From NCBI GenBank assembly GCA_022839625.1, contig JALHJL010000072.1, forward strand, positions 1-15,743: a stretch of DNA of 15,743 nt. The letters are read 5' to 3'. Position 1 is the stretch's first letter; every line of letters begins with the position of its first letter. Of the stretch, positions 1 to 7,411 are shown piece by piece. The notes under the pieces are model-generated. The model worked only from the letters and a program-made list of their open reading frames with translations, did not search any database and was not told the origin of the DNA. The stretch is from Phycisphaerales bacterium. GTDB taxonomy: Bacteria; Planctomycetota; Phycisphaerae; UBA1845; Fen-1342. Position numbers and translations under genes: made by a program.

Positions 1-1
1 C

Positions 2-184
2 ATGAACTGCGACGGCGTGGTGGGCTTTGGCGACATCAATCCGTTTGTGTTGGCGTTGACGAATCCGGCGGCGTATGCGGGTCTGTATCCGGACTGCACG
101 GTGCTGAACGGCGACATCAACGGCGACGGGAGCGTCGACTTCGGCGACATCAACCCGTTCGTGGCGTTGCTGACCAGTCCGTAG
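2..184 (+). CDS. C-terminal end of a secreted protein with dockerin-like tail (5' truncated)
   Basis: Only the last 60 residues are inside the window and the true start lies upstream. The sequence holds two copies of a calcium-loop-like repeat: NCDGVVGFGDINPF, then about 20 residues later NGDINGDGSVDFGDINPF, each followed by a short hydrophobic stretch (VLAL, VALL). The D-x-N/D-x-D-G spacing is that of EF-hand/dockerin type I repeats. Pairs of this type, placed within a few residues of the stop codon, are common at the end of large secreted planctomycete proteins. There they are thought to act as sorting or attachment modules; that role is family knowledge and is not shown here. The catalytic or structural part of the protein is not visible. 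The stop is TAG at 182-184. The gene converges on the minus-strand cluster that starts at 258. Confidence 0.8.
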   Translation: MNCDGVVGFGDINPFVLALTNPAAYAGLYPDCTVLNGDINGDGSVDFGDINPFVALLTSP

Positions 185-257
185 CCGCCGGCTGGTCGTG
201 GCCGCGGCTGCGTCTGCGACGGATCGTCGGGGCAGGTGATGTTGTGCGCTGTGGGTG

Positions 258-740
258 CTACAGCGGCAACTCGAGTTCGATCTCATCCCGTAGCGGGATT
301 CCGTGGGCACCGACGACCGGGATTTCGGGCTTGAGTCGGCGGGAGAGATCGAGCGCGTTGCGGTGGACCGCGACCAGCACGAACCCTCGCTTCTGGTAGA
401 AGTGCAAGGCCCGCACGTTGTCGTTGGTGGTAATAAGCCAGAGCCGCGTACACCCCGCAGTGCGGGCAGCGCGCCGCACCGCCGCTACTAGTGCGCTCGC
501 CACGCCGTGACCCTGGGCCAGGCTGTCGAGTGACACGATCTCGCACTGGCCGGTCTCGATGCGGAACGTGATGAGTCCAACGATCCGGCCGTCGGCGTCC
601 GCCGCGAAGCCGGGTAACTCGTCGGCCGCATGCACAAGGCCGCGCGTCACGATACGAGGCGAACCCCAGCGCTCCGTGAGCACTTCGCACACGCGGGCGT
701 GGTCGTCAGGACCGAGCGGCCGTACCTGGAAATGGAGCAT
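258..740 (-). CDS. GNAT-family N-acetyltransferase
   Basis: A 160-residue protein with the layout of a single GNAT domain. An N-terminal strand (FQVRPLGPDDHARVCEVL) is followed by the central strands GRIVGLITFRI and CEIVSLDSLAQGHGVASALV. In the latter, Q-G-H-G-V-A is the acetyl-CoA pyrophosphate-binding motif A (Q/R-x-x-G-x-G/A). The C-terminal TTNDNVRALHFYQKRGF is the typical motif B with the N...A..FYxkrGF signature. The acceptor substrate cannot be told from sequence. The ATG at 738-740 is preceded by GGAAG about ten bases upstream. The gene lies 48 bases downstream of the YbaK-type gene on the same strand and is probably the last gene of that short transcript. It could be a small-molecule or a protein N-acetyltransferase. 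Confidence 0.85.
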   Translation of the reverse strand: MLHFQVRPLGPDDHARVCEVLTERWGSPRIVTRGLVHAADELPGFAADADGRIVGLITFRIETGQCEIVSLDSLAQGHGVASALVAAVRRAARTAGCTRLWLITTNDNVRALHFYQKRGFVLVAVHRNALDLSRRLKPEIPVVGAHGIPLRDEIELELPL

Positions 741-788
741 GCACGCATCTTCCGCGCCGCGGACGGAAGTGCAAGGCGACCGGACGGG

Positions 789-1256
789 TCAGACACGGCA
801 GAGGTCGGCGGGGCGCGCATCGAGCAGTCGTACCAGGTCCGCCGTGGCGAGCTCGACCATCACGCCGCGCCGGCCGCCGTTCACGATGATCGTCTCCAGC
901 GCCAGCAGAGACTCCTCGATCAGGACCGGGAGCTTGCGGCGAAGCGCGAACGGAGAGATACCGCCGACCTTGTAGCCGGTGACCTTTTCCGCCTCGTCTG
1001 CGTCGGCCAGGTCCGCGTGCGCGACTCCGATCGCCGCTGAAGCACGGCGCGCGTCGAGCCGCTGGTCCCCGGGCACGATCGCAAGCCAGTACGCGTTGCC
1101 GGCGGCTTTCAAGACGAGAGTTTTGCAGACGGTCTCGAGCGGTCGCCCCACGGCTTCGGCGGCATGGTTGGCGCCGATCTCGGCGAACACGTACTCGAGT
1201 ACAAGGAACCGGACGCCCTGGGCGTGGAGCCACTTGACGGCATTGGTGTCGGACAT
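789..1256 (-). CDS. ybaK: YbaK/EbsC-family aminoacyl-tRNA deacylase
   Basis: A 155-residue protein covering a complete YbaK/ProX-type editing domain. Recognisable elements are ETVCKTLVLKA (the V-x-K-T-L-x-x strand), LAIVPGDQRLDARRASAAIG, and EAEKVTGYKVGGISPF, the conserved GYxxGGISPFG-like loop that lines the active site. The C-terminal part ETIIVNGGRRGVMVELATADLVRLL is also typical. Family members hydrolyse mischarged tRNAs in the cytoplasm, for example Cys-tRNA(Pro). The conserved Lys of the KT motif is present. Which mischarged tRNA is the target cannot be read from the sequence. The gene starts 7 bases after the stop of the upstream lipoprotein gene, so the two are probably co-transcribed although their functions look unrelated. 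Confidence 0.88.
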   Translation of the reverse strand: MSDTNAVKWLHAQGVRFLVLEYVFAEIGANHAAEAVGRPLETVCKTLVLKAAGNAYWLAIVPGDQRLDARRASAAIGVAHADLADADEAEKVTGYKVGGISPFALRRKLPVLIEESLLALETIIVNGGRRGVMVELATADLVRLLDARPADLCRV

Positions 1257-1263
1257 GCCGCGT

Positions 1264-1713
1264 CTACTTGGGCGAGTGCGCCAGCTCGCTCAGGCGCGCA
1301 TGCGCGGCGAGGACGTGGGCGTGCTGTTCGCGCACCGCCACGAGATCGGCATCCGCCGCGGCCTGCCGGAGGGCCGCCAGCACCGTACGAAGCTCCGCGG
1401 TCGCCGCGTGCGCTGCGGGGCGTTCGTCTTCTGCCAAAGCCGCGAGGCGAACGTCGCTGTCCAGACTGCGCGTCTCAGCGAGGAGTGCATCGGTTTGCCG
1501 GGCGAGGTTGCGCAGTGCCAGAGCCCGCGCGTCGCGCAGGGGTTTTCGGACGGCGCGTCGGTGCGGGGCGGCGGCCTCTTGGGCGTAGGACGTAATGGCG
1601 GACAGGCGAGCTTCGAGCGGACGGTCCGGCGGCATGGTCTTGGGGACGGATGTACACCCGATAACGCCTGCCTCCACGACTGCCACGAGGGTGATGACGA
1701 GCTGACGAATCAT
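1264..1713 (-). CDS. putative lipoprotein, alpha-helical, function unknown
   Basis: A 149-residue protein starting with a short signal peptide, MIRQLVITLVAVVEAGVIGC. The last four residues, VIGC, form an acceptable lipobox with Cys20 as the expected lipidated residue. The mature part is rich in Ala, Arg, Glu and Leu and is predicted by eye to be almost entirely helical. Its heptad-like hydrophobic spacing (for example ALRNLARQTDALLAETRSLDSDVRLAAL) suggests a helical bundle or coiled coil in the periplasm. I recognise no family. The start is supported by AAAGGGA about eight bases upstream of the ATG at 1711-1713. A sigma-70-like promoter lies about 60 bases upstream. It is the first gene of a cluster with the YbaK-type and GNAT genes. 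Confidence 0.65.
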   Translation of the reverse strand: MIRQLVITLVAVVEAGVIGCTSVPKTMPPDRPLEARLSAITSYAQEAAAPHRRAVRKPLRDARALALRNLARQTDALLAETRSLDSDVRLAALAEDERPAAHAATAELRTVLAALRQAAADADLVAVREQHAHVLAAHARLSELAHSPK

Positions 1714-1773
1714 GATCGACGTCCCTTTGTCGGCCAGGCGACGCTACACCACGGCGGTGTCCGCACTCATGTA

Positions 1774-1802
1774 TTCCTATGTGGGTCGAAGGCACAAGTC
1801 AA
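1774..1802 (-). promoter_or_regulatory. candidate sigma-70-like promoter for the lipoprotein/ybaK/GNAT cluster
   Basis: Read on the minus strand, TTGACT (1797-1802, 5 of 6 to the -35 consensus) is followed after 17 bases by TAGGAA (1774-1779, a weak -10, 3 of 6). The start codon of the first gene lies about 60 bases further on. The rest of 1714-1980 contains no convincing gene. The call rests on consensus matching alone, in a GC-rich background where such matches are rarer than usual. Confidence 0.35.
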
Positions 1803-1980
1803 TGAGCCGCGAACCGGATGGGTGGACGAAGGCAAGACTCGATCGCGGACACGGTCCTGATACGTCCCGCGCCCGGTGCGGCACCGTGCTCGGTGCGCCT
1901 GGCACAGCCTGACTGCGGTATCCGTGCCCGGCTGCCAGCCGCGCGAACGAGAGCCCGCGCCGCCGGTCTTGCGAGGCGCC

Positions 1981-2163
1981 CTACGCCGGGACCACGACGT
2001 CCGCGATGGGCAATAGCCGGAACAGGAGCTCGGTAACCGTGCCGGCGACGAAGTCGAATGCCCCGGCCCACAAGGCGTCTCGGACGGTTGCAGAACAGCC
2101 CGTCGCACAGAGCGGCAAGAGCAGTGCTGCGGCCGTCAGCCGCGTCCACCTGGCCGTGTTCAT
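1981..2163 (-). CDS. small lipoprotein of 60 residues
   Basis: The start at ATG 2161-2163 is fixed by a near-perfect ribosome binding site, AGGAGGTG, eight bases upstream. A longer frame from 2265 would ignore this site. The protein begins MNTARWTRLTAAALLLPLC and continues ATGCSATVRDALWAG. The basic n-region, Leu-rich core and ATGC lipobox make it a lipoprotein with Cys23 as the lipid anchor. The mature part is only about 38 residues: a hydrophobic helix (ALWAGAFDFVAGTVTELLF) and the tail LLPIADVVVPA. I recognise no family; similar tiny lipoproteins are frequent in planctomycetes. It follows the OprB-type porin gene by 26 bases and is almost certainly co-transcribed with it. Confidence 0.65.
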   Translation of the reverse strand: MNTARWTRLTAAALLLPLCATGCSATVRDALWAGAFDFVAGTVTELLFRLLPIADVVVPA

Positions 2164-2171
2164 CACAAGTA

Positions 2172-2179
2172 CACCTCCT
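2172..2179 (-). promoter_or_regulatory. strong ribosome binding site that fixes the small lipoprotein start
   Basis: On the minus strand AGGAGGTG lies eight bases before the ATG at 2163. It sits inside the 26-base gap after the porin stop codon. It decides between the short lipoprotein reading (60 residues, with signal peptide) and a longer frame overlapping the porin. Confidence 0.75.
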
Positions 2180-2189
2180 GCGTGCAGGG

Positions 2190-3515
2190 TCAGAACGCCA
2201 TTTGAAGCCGGATTCCGGCCACGAACGCATCGCGACCGTGCTCGCCGCCGGGCCGCAGAATCCACTGAAAATCCGGGGACACGGTCAGCCAGGGGAAGAG
2301 CTGAATCCGGTAGTACACCTCGAGTGCGGTCTCGCGATGGGGGTCTGCGTCGATGAGCCGCATTTGCCTGCTCAGCACGCCCTGGGCCACGCCGAACGCG
2401 AGCACGTCCTCGTCACGCGTCGGGATCAGACCCTGGTATTGCCCGCCGGCGCTCCAGAAGTGCTCGATGTCATTGACTTCGTCGTGTGCGAAGGCGTAGC
2501 GGAAGAACAATCCGAGTCCTTGCTCGTCGCCCGCGACCTGCGGATTCTCGCGGAACACGGCCTGATCGAGACTCATGTACCAACCGGTGTCGTCGCGCTT
2601 GAGCGGTATCGTGCGCAGCCGCCCGCCGAGATCGTTGAAGAAGCGCTCCTTCGGCTGCGGGTCGTACCACACACCAAACCGATAGCTGCCGGGCAGTTGG
2701 CCCCAGCCGGTCTCCCAGACCGGCGTCAGGCCGAACTCATAGATGCTGAACGTCCGGGCGGGACCGTGGTAAGCGGTCCGGAAGCCCGTCTTCTTGACAT
2801 CCGCCTCCGCGTCAGCGATCCCAGCGCCGAAATACAGCCAGTCGAACGGCGTGGCCACGAACTGGACGCCATGTCCACGATCGGGAAACGGGATGTTCGC
2901 CGCGTTGATCAAACCCAGGTTGAGGAACTGCGCCGTTTCGTCGTTCGCGAACGCATTCGTGTCGAAATCGAGCGTCAAGTCCAGCTTGCCGAAGCGCACC
3001 CGCAGCTTGTCGCCCAGAAGTGCGTGCTCGTACCAGAGCTCTGCAAGCTGGATCTCCTGCGGGCCGGCCGCGTCTCCGTTCACGCCGAACAAGTCGCCGA
3101 CGTACCCGGCATCGCTGATGCCGACGTCCCAGCTTCCTTCGGCGAGCGCGTAGAGCGTGCCGCCCTTCCAGAGCTTGAGCCGCTCGAAGTCGAAGGTGAC
3201 TTCGAGGTCATAGCTGCCGCTGACGCGGTGCGCGTGGCGCGTCTGTGCGCCGCCCCTGGCGTTGTGCTGGTAGATCGTGGTCAGCCCGAGGTCGACCGTC
3301 ACGCCGCGCTCCTCCAGCCGCGGCCGCGCTCCCCACCAGTCGCCGGTCAGACGGGCGTTTCCGAGGAAGTCGAACGGCGGCTCGCGGGGCGGCTCACCGG
3401 ACTCCTGCGACGTAGGGGAGGGTGGTTCGTCGGCGGGTGCGTCGGCATCGCATGCTTGACCGCGCGCCAGGGCGACGGCAAACGCTGCGACTGCCAGGCA
3501 TGTGTATTTCGGCAC
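2190..3515 (-). CDS. oprB: OprB-family carbohydrate-selective outer-membrane porin
   Basis: A 441-residue protein with an N-terminal signal peptide (MPKYTCLAVAAFAVALARGQA), a short Pro/Glu-rich spacer and a beta-barrel. Family marks are LTGDWWGARPRLEERGVTVDLGL, typical of the first strand of OprB-like porins, and ELWYEHALLGDKLRVRFGKLD. Further marks are FLNLGLINAANIPFPDRG and the closing block ETALEVYYRIQLFPWLTV followed by SPDFQWILRPGG. The chain ends in Phe, as barrel proteins recognised by the BAM machinery usually do. OprB-type porins pass sugars or other small solutes across the outer membrane; the solute is not evident here. Translation starts at GTG 3513-3515 with GGAGG six bases upstream, and a good promoter lies just beyond. 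A 60-residue lipoprotein follows in the same transcript. Confidence 0.88.
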   Translation of the reverse strand: MPKYTCLAVAAFAVALARGQACDADAPADEPPSPTSQESGEPPREPPFDFLGNARLTGDWWGARPRLEERGVTVDLGLTTIYQHNARGGAQTRHAHRVSGSYDLEVTFDFERLKLWKGGTLYALAEGSWDVGISDAGYVGDLFGVNGDAAGPQEIQLAELWYEHALLGDKLRVRFGKLDLTLDFDTNAFANDETAQFLNLGLINAANIPFPDRGHGVQFVATPFDWLYFGAGIADAEADVKKTGFRTAYHGPARTFSIYEFGLTPVWETGWGQLPGSYRFGVWYDPQPKERFFNDLGGRLRTIPLKRDDTGWYMSLDQAVFRENPQVAGDEQGLGLFFRYAFAHDEVNDIEHFWSAGGQYQGLIPTRDEDVLAFGVAQGVLSRQMRLIDADPHRETALEVYYRIQLFPWLTVSPDFQWILRPGGEHGRDAFVAGIRLQMAF

Positions 3516-3521
3516 CTGCGG

Positions 3522-3526
3522 CCTCC
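3522..3526 (-). promoter_or_regulatory. ribosome binding site supporting a GTG start for the porin
   Basis: GGAGG on the minus strand lies six bases before the GTG at 3513-3515. It makes this GTG the preferred start, and the resulting protein begins directly with its signal peptide. Confidence 0.65.
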
Positions 3527-3560
3527 ACGAAGGCTGGGCTTGATGCGTGTGCCGCGTTAC

Positions 3561-3588
3561 ATTATCGGAAGAAGCGCGCCCCTCTCAA
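3561..3588 (-). promoter_or_regulatory. candidate sigma-70-like promoter for the porin operon
   Basis: On the minus strand TTGAGA (3583-3588, 5 of 6 to TTGACA) is separated by 16 bases from GATAAT (3561-3566, 5 of 6 to TATAAT). Transcription would start near 3554, leaving a leader of about 40 bases before the porin GTG. A small inverted repeat, CTCTC-AA-GAGAG (3582-3593), overlaps the -35 box and could be an operator; that part is speculation. Confidence 0.5.
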
Positions 3589-3687
3589 GAGAGTCATTCC
3601 GACCCCGCAGGTGTGCGGGCGGCGCCGTTCCGGCTCGCGGCCCCGGCGGGCGGGTCCCGCGGATCGGCCCCCGGGGTGCGAGAGCAT

Positions 3688-3711
3688 GCGGCCGCAAGGG
3701 CGCGCGGCCGC
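3688..3711. repeat. 8-bp inverted repeat in the leader of the glycosyltransferase operon
   Basis: GCGGCCGC occurs at 3688-3695 and again at 3704-3711, separated by eight bases. Because the motif is self-complementary, the pair can fold into an 8-bp GC-only hairpin ending 13 bases before the ATG at 3725. It could affect ribosome access, but in sequence this GC-rich chance pairing is possible. Confidence 0.35.
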
Positions 3712-3724
3712 TGGGCGAACGGAC

Positions 3725-5737
3725 ATGGTGAGCCGGGAGCAGTGGCGAACTGGATTCTGGATTTTCGGGCTGGCGCTGGTCGTCCGAGCAGCCTTCCTGG
3801 TGGACAGCGCCGACTACCCCGCCTTCGCCATTCCGATCAACGACGCGCGTACGTACGACGAGGCCGCGCGGCAATGGTTGCAGGGCGGCGGGATGAGCGA
3901 CCAGTTCTTCTGGCAGCCGTTCTTCTACCCGTTTATTCTGACCTGCACGTACCTGGTCACCGGGGGTTCGGTGCTCGGCGCGAAGCTGGTGCAGGCCGGT
4001 CTCGGCGCGGTCACGTGTCTGCTCACCTACCGGGTGGGACGGCAGATCTTCGGGCGAACGGCGGGCGTCGTGGCCGGCGTGGTCGCGGCGTTTTATGGCC
4101 CGCTGATCTTCTATGATGCGGAGCTGCTGCCGATCGGTTGGGCGGCCTTCTGGGCAGTCCTCTTGCTGTTGCTGTTGCTGGGAGTCGCGGCACAACCGAG
4201 CGGGAAGCGCTGCCTGGTGCTGGGGGCCGTAAGCGGCCTGGCCGTTCTGACGCGGGCCGAGTTCCTTCCGTTCTCCATCGGGGCCTTCGGCTGGCTGTTG
4301 CGACAGTGGGGCGCAGGCACGACCGGCTGGCGCGCGTGCGCGCGGCACGGCCTGACGGCTGCCCTGGGATTCGCGCTCGTGGCCATTCCGGTGGCGGCGC
4401 AGAACGCGCGCGTGACCGGACGCTTCGGCTTCCTGCCGGCGGCCGGCGGCGTCAATGTCTACATCGGCAACCATCCCGAGGAGGACATGGTGGCCAGGGC
4501 GGTCTCGTTCGAGTGGGACCGCCTCCAGAGGATGCCCGAGGCCGAGGGCATCGGCGATCTGTATGGCAGACAGGATTACTTCTACCGCCAGACCTGGGCG
4601 TACGCGCGCGACGACCCGGCGGGGTTGGTGGCGCGCCTCGGTTCCAAAGCGCTGCAGTTCCTGACCTCGCGCGAATTGCCGCGCAGCACCGACGTGTACT
4701 TCGTGCGCGACTGGTCGCGGCTGCAAACGCTGCTGACATGGAAAGTCGGGGGATTCGGGTTTCCCTTTGGCGCGCTGCTGCCGCTGGCGGTGGTCGGACT
4801 GTGGCACTCCTGGCGCCGAGTGCCGTCACCGCTCCTGCTGCTATTGGCGCTATATCCGCTCGCCGTCGTGCTGGTCTTCGTGACGGGGCCGTATCGGCTG
4901 CCGGTGGTGCCCGCGCTGGCGATCCTGGCGGGAGCGGGCGGCACGGCACTCGTGGGCATGATGAGAGAGCGCCAGTGGCGGCGGCTGGCGATCAGCGCGG
5001 GTGCCGTGGCCGGCACGGTGCTCATCAGCACGCTGCCCGGGCCGTATCCCCTGGAGCAGGAGGTCTACGACCTCGGTTTCTATCTGAACATCGGCGACCA
5101 CCATACGCGCCGCGGGGAGCTGGAAGAGGCGTTTCGATGCTACGAGCGGCATCTCCAACTCCACCCGGATTCCGTCCCGGCGCACACCGCGTTGGGGCAC
5201 AACCTCCGCGCCCGCAGCCGGCCGGAGGAAGCCCTCCAGCACTTCGCGGCGGCGGTTCGGATTCGGCCGGACCTCGCGGAAGCTCGCAACAACCTTGGGC
5301 TCGCGCTGCGGGAGGCCGGGCGCCTGGAGGAGGCCGCCGAAGAGTTCCGCGCCGGGATCAGCGTGGAGCCGGCCTGGGCCGCACTGCATTCCCACGTCGG
5401 CCTGATCCGACTCCAGCAGCGCCGCTTCGGAGAGGCCGCCACCGCTTTCCGGGAGGCCACGCGCCTGGCGCCCCACAGTGGGCGGGACTATTTCCACCTC
5501 GGCATCGCCCTGGCCGAGCAGCGCGAGTTCGCGCAAGCCGTTGCCGCCTTTCGCCGGGCCGTGTCGCTGTCTCCCAACGACCCCCAACCACGGTTTCTCC
5601 TGGCGGTAGCGCTGGAGGACGCCGGGCAACCTGGCCTGGCGGCGGAGGAGTACCGCATAGTCTTGGGGCTGGATCCGGATCACCGTGAGGCGAGCCAGCG
5701 TTTGCGGCGCCTCGAGCAACGCTTCGCTCCGCGATGA
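3725..5737 (+). CDS. GT-C type membrane glycosyltransferase with C-terminal TPR array
   Basis: A 670-residue protein in two parts. Residues 1 to about 440 are polytopic membrane sequence with roughly ten hydrophobic segments (for example FWIFGLALVVRAAFLV, TAGVVAGVVAAFYGPLIF, AAFWAVLLLLLLLGVAA). The first extracytoplasmic loop holds INDARTYDEAA, the acidic loop expected of dolichyl/undecaprenyl-phosphate-sugar-dependent GT-C enzymes (PMT/ArnT-like). Residues about 445-665 form about six tetratricopeptide repeats (LGHNLRARSRPEEALQHFAAA, LGLALREAGRLEEAAEEFRAG and similar), likely extracytoplasmic. The fusion suggests a protein-directed transferase, or one that docks on a partner through its TPRs; donor and acceptor are unknown. 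The ATG at 3725 is preferred because the first membrane helix follows directly. The stop overlaps the next start (ATGA at 5734-5737). Confidence 0.8.
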   Translation: MVSREQWRTGFWIFGLALVVRAAFLVDSADYPAFAIPINDARTYDEAARQWLQGGGMSDQFFWQPFFYPFILTCTYLVTGGSVLGAKLVQAGLGAVTCLLTYRVGRQIFGRTAGVVAGVVAAFYGPLIFYDAELLPIGWAAFWAVLLLLLLLGVAAQPSGKRCLVLGAVSGLAVLTRAEFLPFSIGAFGWLLRQWGAGTTGWRACARHGLTAALGFALVAIPVAAQNARVTGRFGFLPAAGGVNVYIGNHPEEDMVARAVSFEWDRLQRMPEAEGIGDLYGRQDYFYRQTWAYARDDPAGLVARLGSKALQFLTSRELPRSTDVYFVRDWSRLQTLLTWKVGGFGFPFGALLPLAVVGLWHSWRRVPSPLLLLLALYPLAVVLVFVTGPYRLPVVPALAILAGAGGTALVGMMRERQWRRLAISAGAVAGTVLISTLPGPYPLEQEVYDLGFYLNIGDHHTRRGELEEAFRCYERHLQLHPDSVPAHTALGHNLRARSRPEEALQHFAAAVRIRPDLAEARNNLGLALREAGRLEEAAEEFRAGISVEPAWAALHSHVGLIRLQQRRFGEAATAFREATRLAPHSGRDYFHLGIALAEQREFAQAVAAFRRAVSLSPNDPQPRFLLAVALEDAGQPGLAAEEYRIVLGLDPDHREASQRLRRLEQRFAPR

Positions 5738-6948
5738 GAGTCAGCATGATCGAGTTCGCAACTCACCAGCGCGCTCGCGAGGAAACCGACGCGGCCATCC
5801 AAATCGTCTCGCTGGCCGCCGTGACGTGGGACTTTCGACTGGTCGGGCGAACTCGGATGCTGACGGAAGCGTGGCTCCAATCTGGCCAGCCGACCACTTT
5901 TGTCCAGGTCCCTTCGTTGCGAACGGGGCTCCAGCGGCTCGTACCGTGGCTCACACGGCGGCCAAGCGTGACGGTTCTGCGCCCGTGGCCGACGTATCCG
6001 GCGCGCCTGTGGCGGACGCTGGGCACGATGCGCGTGGAGCGGTCGATTCGCCGGCGGGCCGCTGCGCTGCGCCGCGAGCTGAGCCGCATCGTCTCCTGGG
6101 ACCGGGCGGTTGCCCTGGTGGTCTCGCCTGTGTGGACTCCGTGGCTGGACGAGCTGCCGTTCCGACGCGTGGTTTATGATTGCATCGACGAGCTGGCGGT
6201 ACACGTGCGTCGGCCGGAACTGGCGACGCTGTACCAGGAGTGGGAGGAGCGGCTGCTCCGCCGCATCGACGGCGCCGTCGTCACGGCCGAGTGCCTGGGC
6301 GAAGACCTGCGCGTCCGGCGTCCGACGCTGCCGGTCGCGATCATCCGCAACGGCGTGGACGTGGAGCGCTTCTGCGACCTCGCCGCGCGCACGCCGCGTC
6401 CGGCCGATCTGCCGGCGCAGGGGCGCCCGATAGTGGGGTTCATCGGTGCGTTGTATGAGTGGATTGACTGGGAGCTCATCCGCGAGACAGCCCGGTCGCT
6501 GCCGGAGTTCGAATTCGTCTTTGTTGGTCCTGCTGACCGACGGGCCGCGGGAGCGCGCGGCCTGAGGCTCTCCAATGTCAGGCTGCTGGGAGCCCGGCCC
6601 TACGATTGCGTGCCCGCCTATGTGAATGCGTTCGATGCGTGCTGGGTGCCCTTCAAGCAGGACGCCGTGGGGCGGGCGGCGAACCCGGTGAAGATCTATG
6701 AGTACCTCGCGCTCGGCAAACCCGTCGTGACAACGCCGGTGGCCGACACCGAGTCCTTCGGGGGCCTGGTGGGAGTCGCACGCACGCCGGCTGAGATGAT
6801 CGGACAATTGCGCGCGGCCGTCGCCGCCGCGTCCGAGTCGCGGGCGGCGCGGACCGAATTCGCGCGGCAGAACTCGTGGAGGGCGCGGGCGCGCGAGTAC
6901 GTGGCGTTCCTGGCCGCGCTCAACACTCCCTCGCACGGTTCGCCGTAG
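5734..6948 (+). CDS. GT4-type (GT-B fold) glycosyltransferase
   Basis: A 404-residue protein with two Rossmann-like halves. The N-terminal half contains VSLAAVTWDFRLVGRTRMLTE and, near residue 145, RRVVYDCIDELAVH, which are seen in group-1 glycosyltransferases acting on surface polysaccharides. The C-terminal half carries IRNGVDVERF (the usual hinge-region signature), PIVGFIGALYEWIDWELI and, near residue 318, NPVKIYEYLALGKPVVTT, the nucleotide-sugar-binding E-x7-E-like motif of GT4. The active site would be cytoplasmic. Sugar donor and acceptor are not predictable. The start codon overlaps the stop of the upstream GT-C gene, so the two are translationally coupled and probably serve the same glycan pathway. 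A second in-frame ATG at 5746 is a possible alternative start. No further glycan genes follow. Confidence 0.85.
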   Translation: MRVSMIEFATHQRAREETDAAIQIVSLAAVTWDFRLVGRTRMLTEAWLQSGQPTTFVQVPSLRTGLQRLVPWLTRRPSVTVLRPWPTYPARLWRTLGTMRVERSIRRRAAALRRELSRIVSWDRAVALVVSPVWTPWLDELPFRRVVYDCIDELAVHVRRPELATLYQEWEERLLRRIDGAVVTAECLGEDLRVRRPTLPVAIIRNGVDVERFCDLAARTPRPADLPAQGRPIVGFIGALYEWIDWELIRETARSLPEFEFVFVGPADRRAAGARGLRLSNVRLLGARPYDCVPAYVNAFDACWVPFKQDAVGRAANPVKIYEYLALGKPVVTTPVADTESFGGLVGVARTPAEMIGQLRAAVAAASESRAARTEFARQNSWRARAREYVAFLAALNTPSHGSP

Positions 6949-7411
6949 CCCAAGTCAACGGACTGTTGAGGGCGTGCTCGGGACGCCCCCGCGCCGCCTC
7001 CCAAGCCCGCCTGGGGGTTCGAAAAGCGTGTACGCCTCGGGCCGGGGCAGGGTACAATGGGGCTGCACGGCCCGGCCGCGGAGCCGGGCCAGGTCAAGTC
7101 ACAAGTGTCAGGTGAGTGGCGCGGAGTAGTAATCGGCAGTTAAATAGGATTGGAACTGACGGAGACAGTCACGGGGTGAGCCAAATGCCCCGGTGCAACG
7201 GCCGGCTGGCCACCGGCGCAGCGCGTGTCTTTCGTGCGGGGGAGGAAATGGGGGGAATTCCGTGTCGTTTTCGCGGCGGTCGCGACGGATTGGAGGTTGC
7301 CGCGCAGGGAGAGCGGGCGATGCAGCGCGCCGCAGGAACGTTTCTTCGCAGCGGTGCTCCGGGTGAGCACCTGGCCGCGTGGCGAAACGCCGCGCTGGTG
7401 AGAAACAGCCG
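6949..7411. other. 463-base stretch without a convincing gene, leader of the kor-hdr operon
   Basis: Just after the glycosyltransferase stop are two small hairpins, TCAAC/GTTGA (6955-6969) and GGGCGT/ACGCCC (6970-6988). They have no T-tract and may be a weak terminator. A -10-like TACAAT sits at 7053-7058 with no good -35 box. A strong 8-bp hairpin, GGCCCGGC/GCCGGGCC, lies at 7069-7090. Further pairings are CGGGG/CCCCG (7172-7192) and GCCGG/CCGGC (7201-7217). A frame from 7116 to 7415 exists, but its protein is Arg/Gly-rich and resembles nothing I know. I do not recognise a known riboswitch. The stretch may be a long structured 5' leader for korD. Confidence 0.4.

Noticed and set aside
1799..2230. 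Longer minus-strand frames over the small lipoprotein
   Set aside because: They ignore the strong RBS before the ATG at 2163, lack a signal peptide or known motif, and one overlaps the porin gene.
2058..3731. Long + strand open frame opposite the porin
   Set aside because: It is the GC-rich antisense shadow of the porin. The minus strand encodes a clear OprB protein with signal peptide, RBS and promoter.
6970..6988. Rho-independent terminator after the GT4 gene
   Set aside because: A 6-bp hairpin is present but no T-tract follows, so it is noted in the gap entry and not called as a terminator.
7150..7230. Cobalamin- or TPP-like riboswitch
   Set aside because: Fragments such as GGTGCAA are present, but the conserved cores and order of known classes are not.
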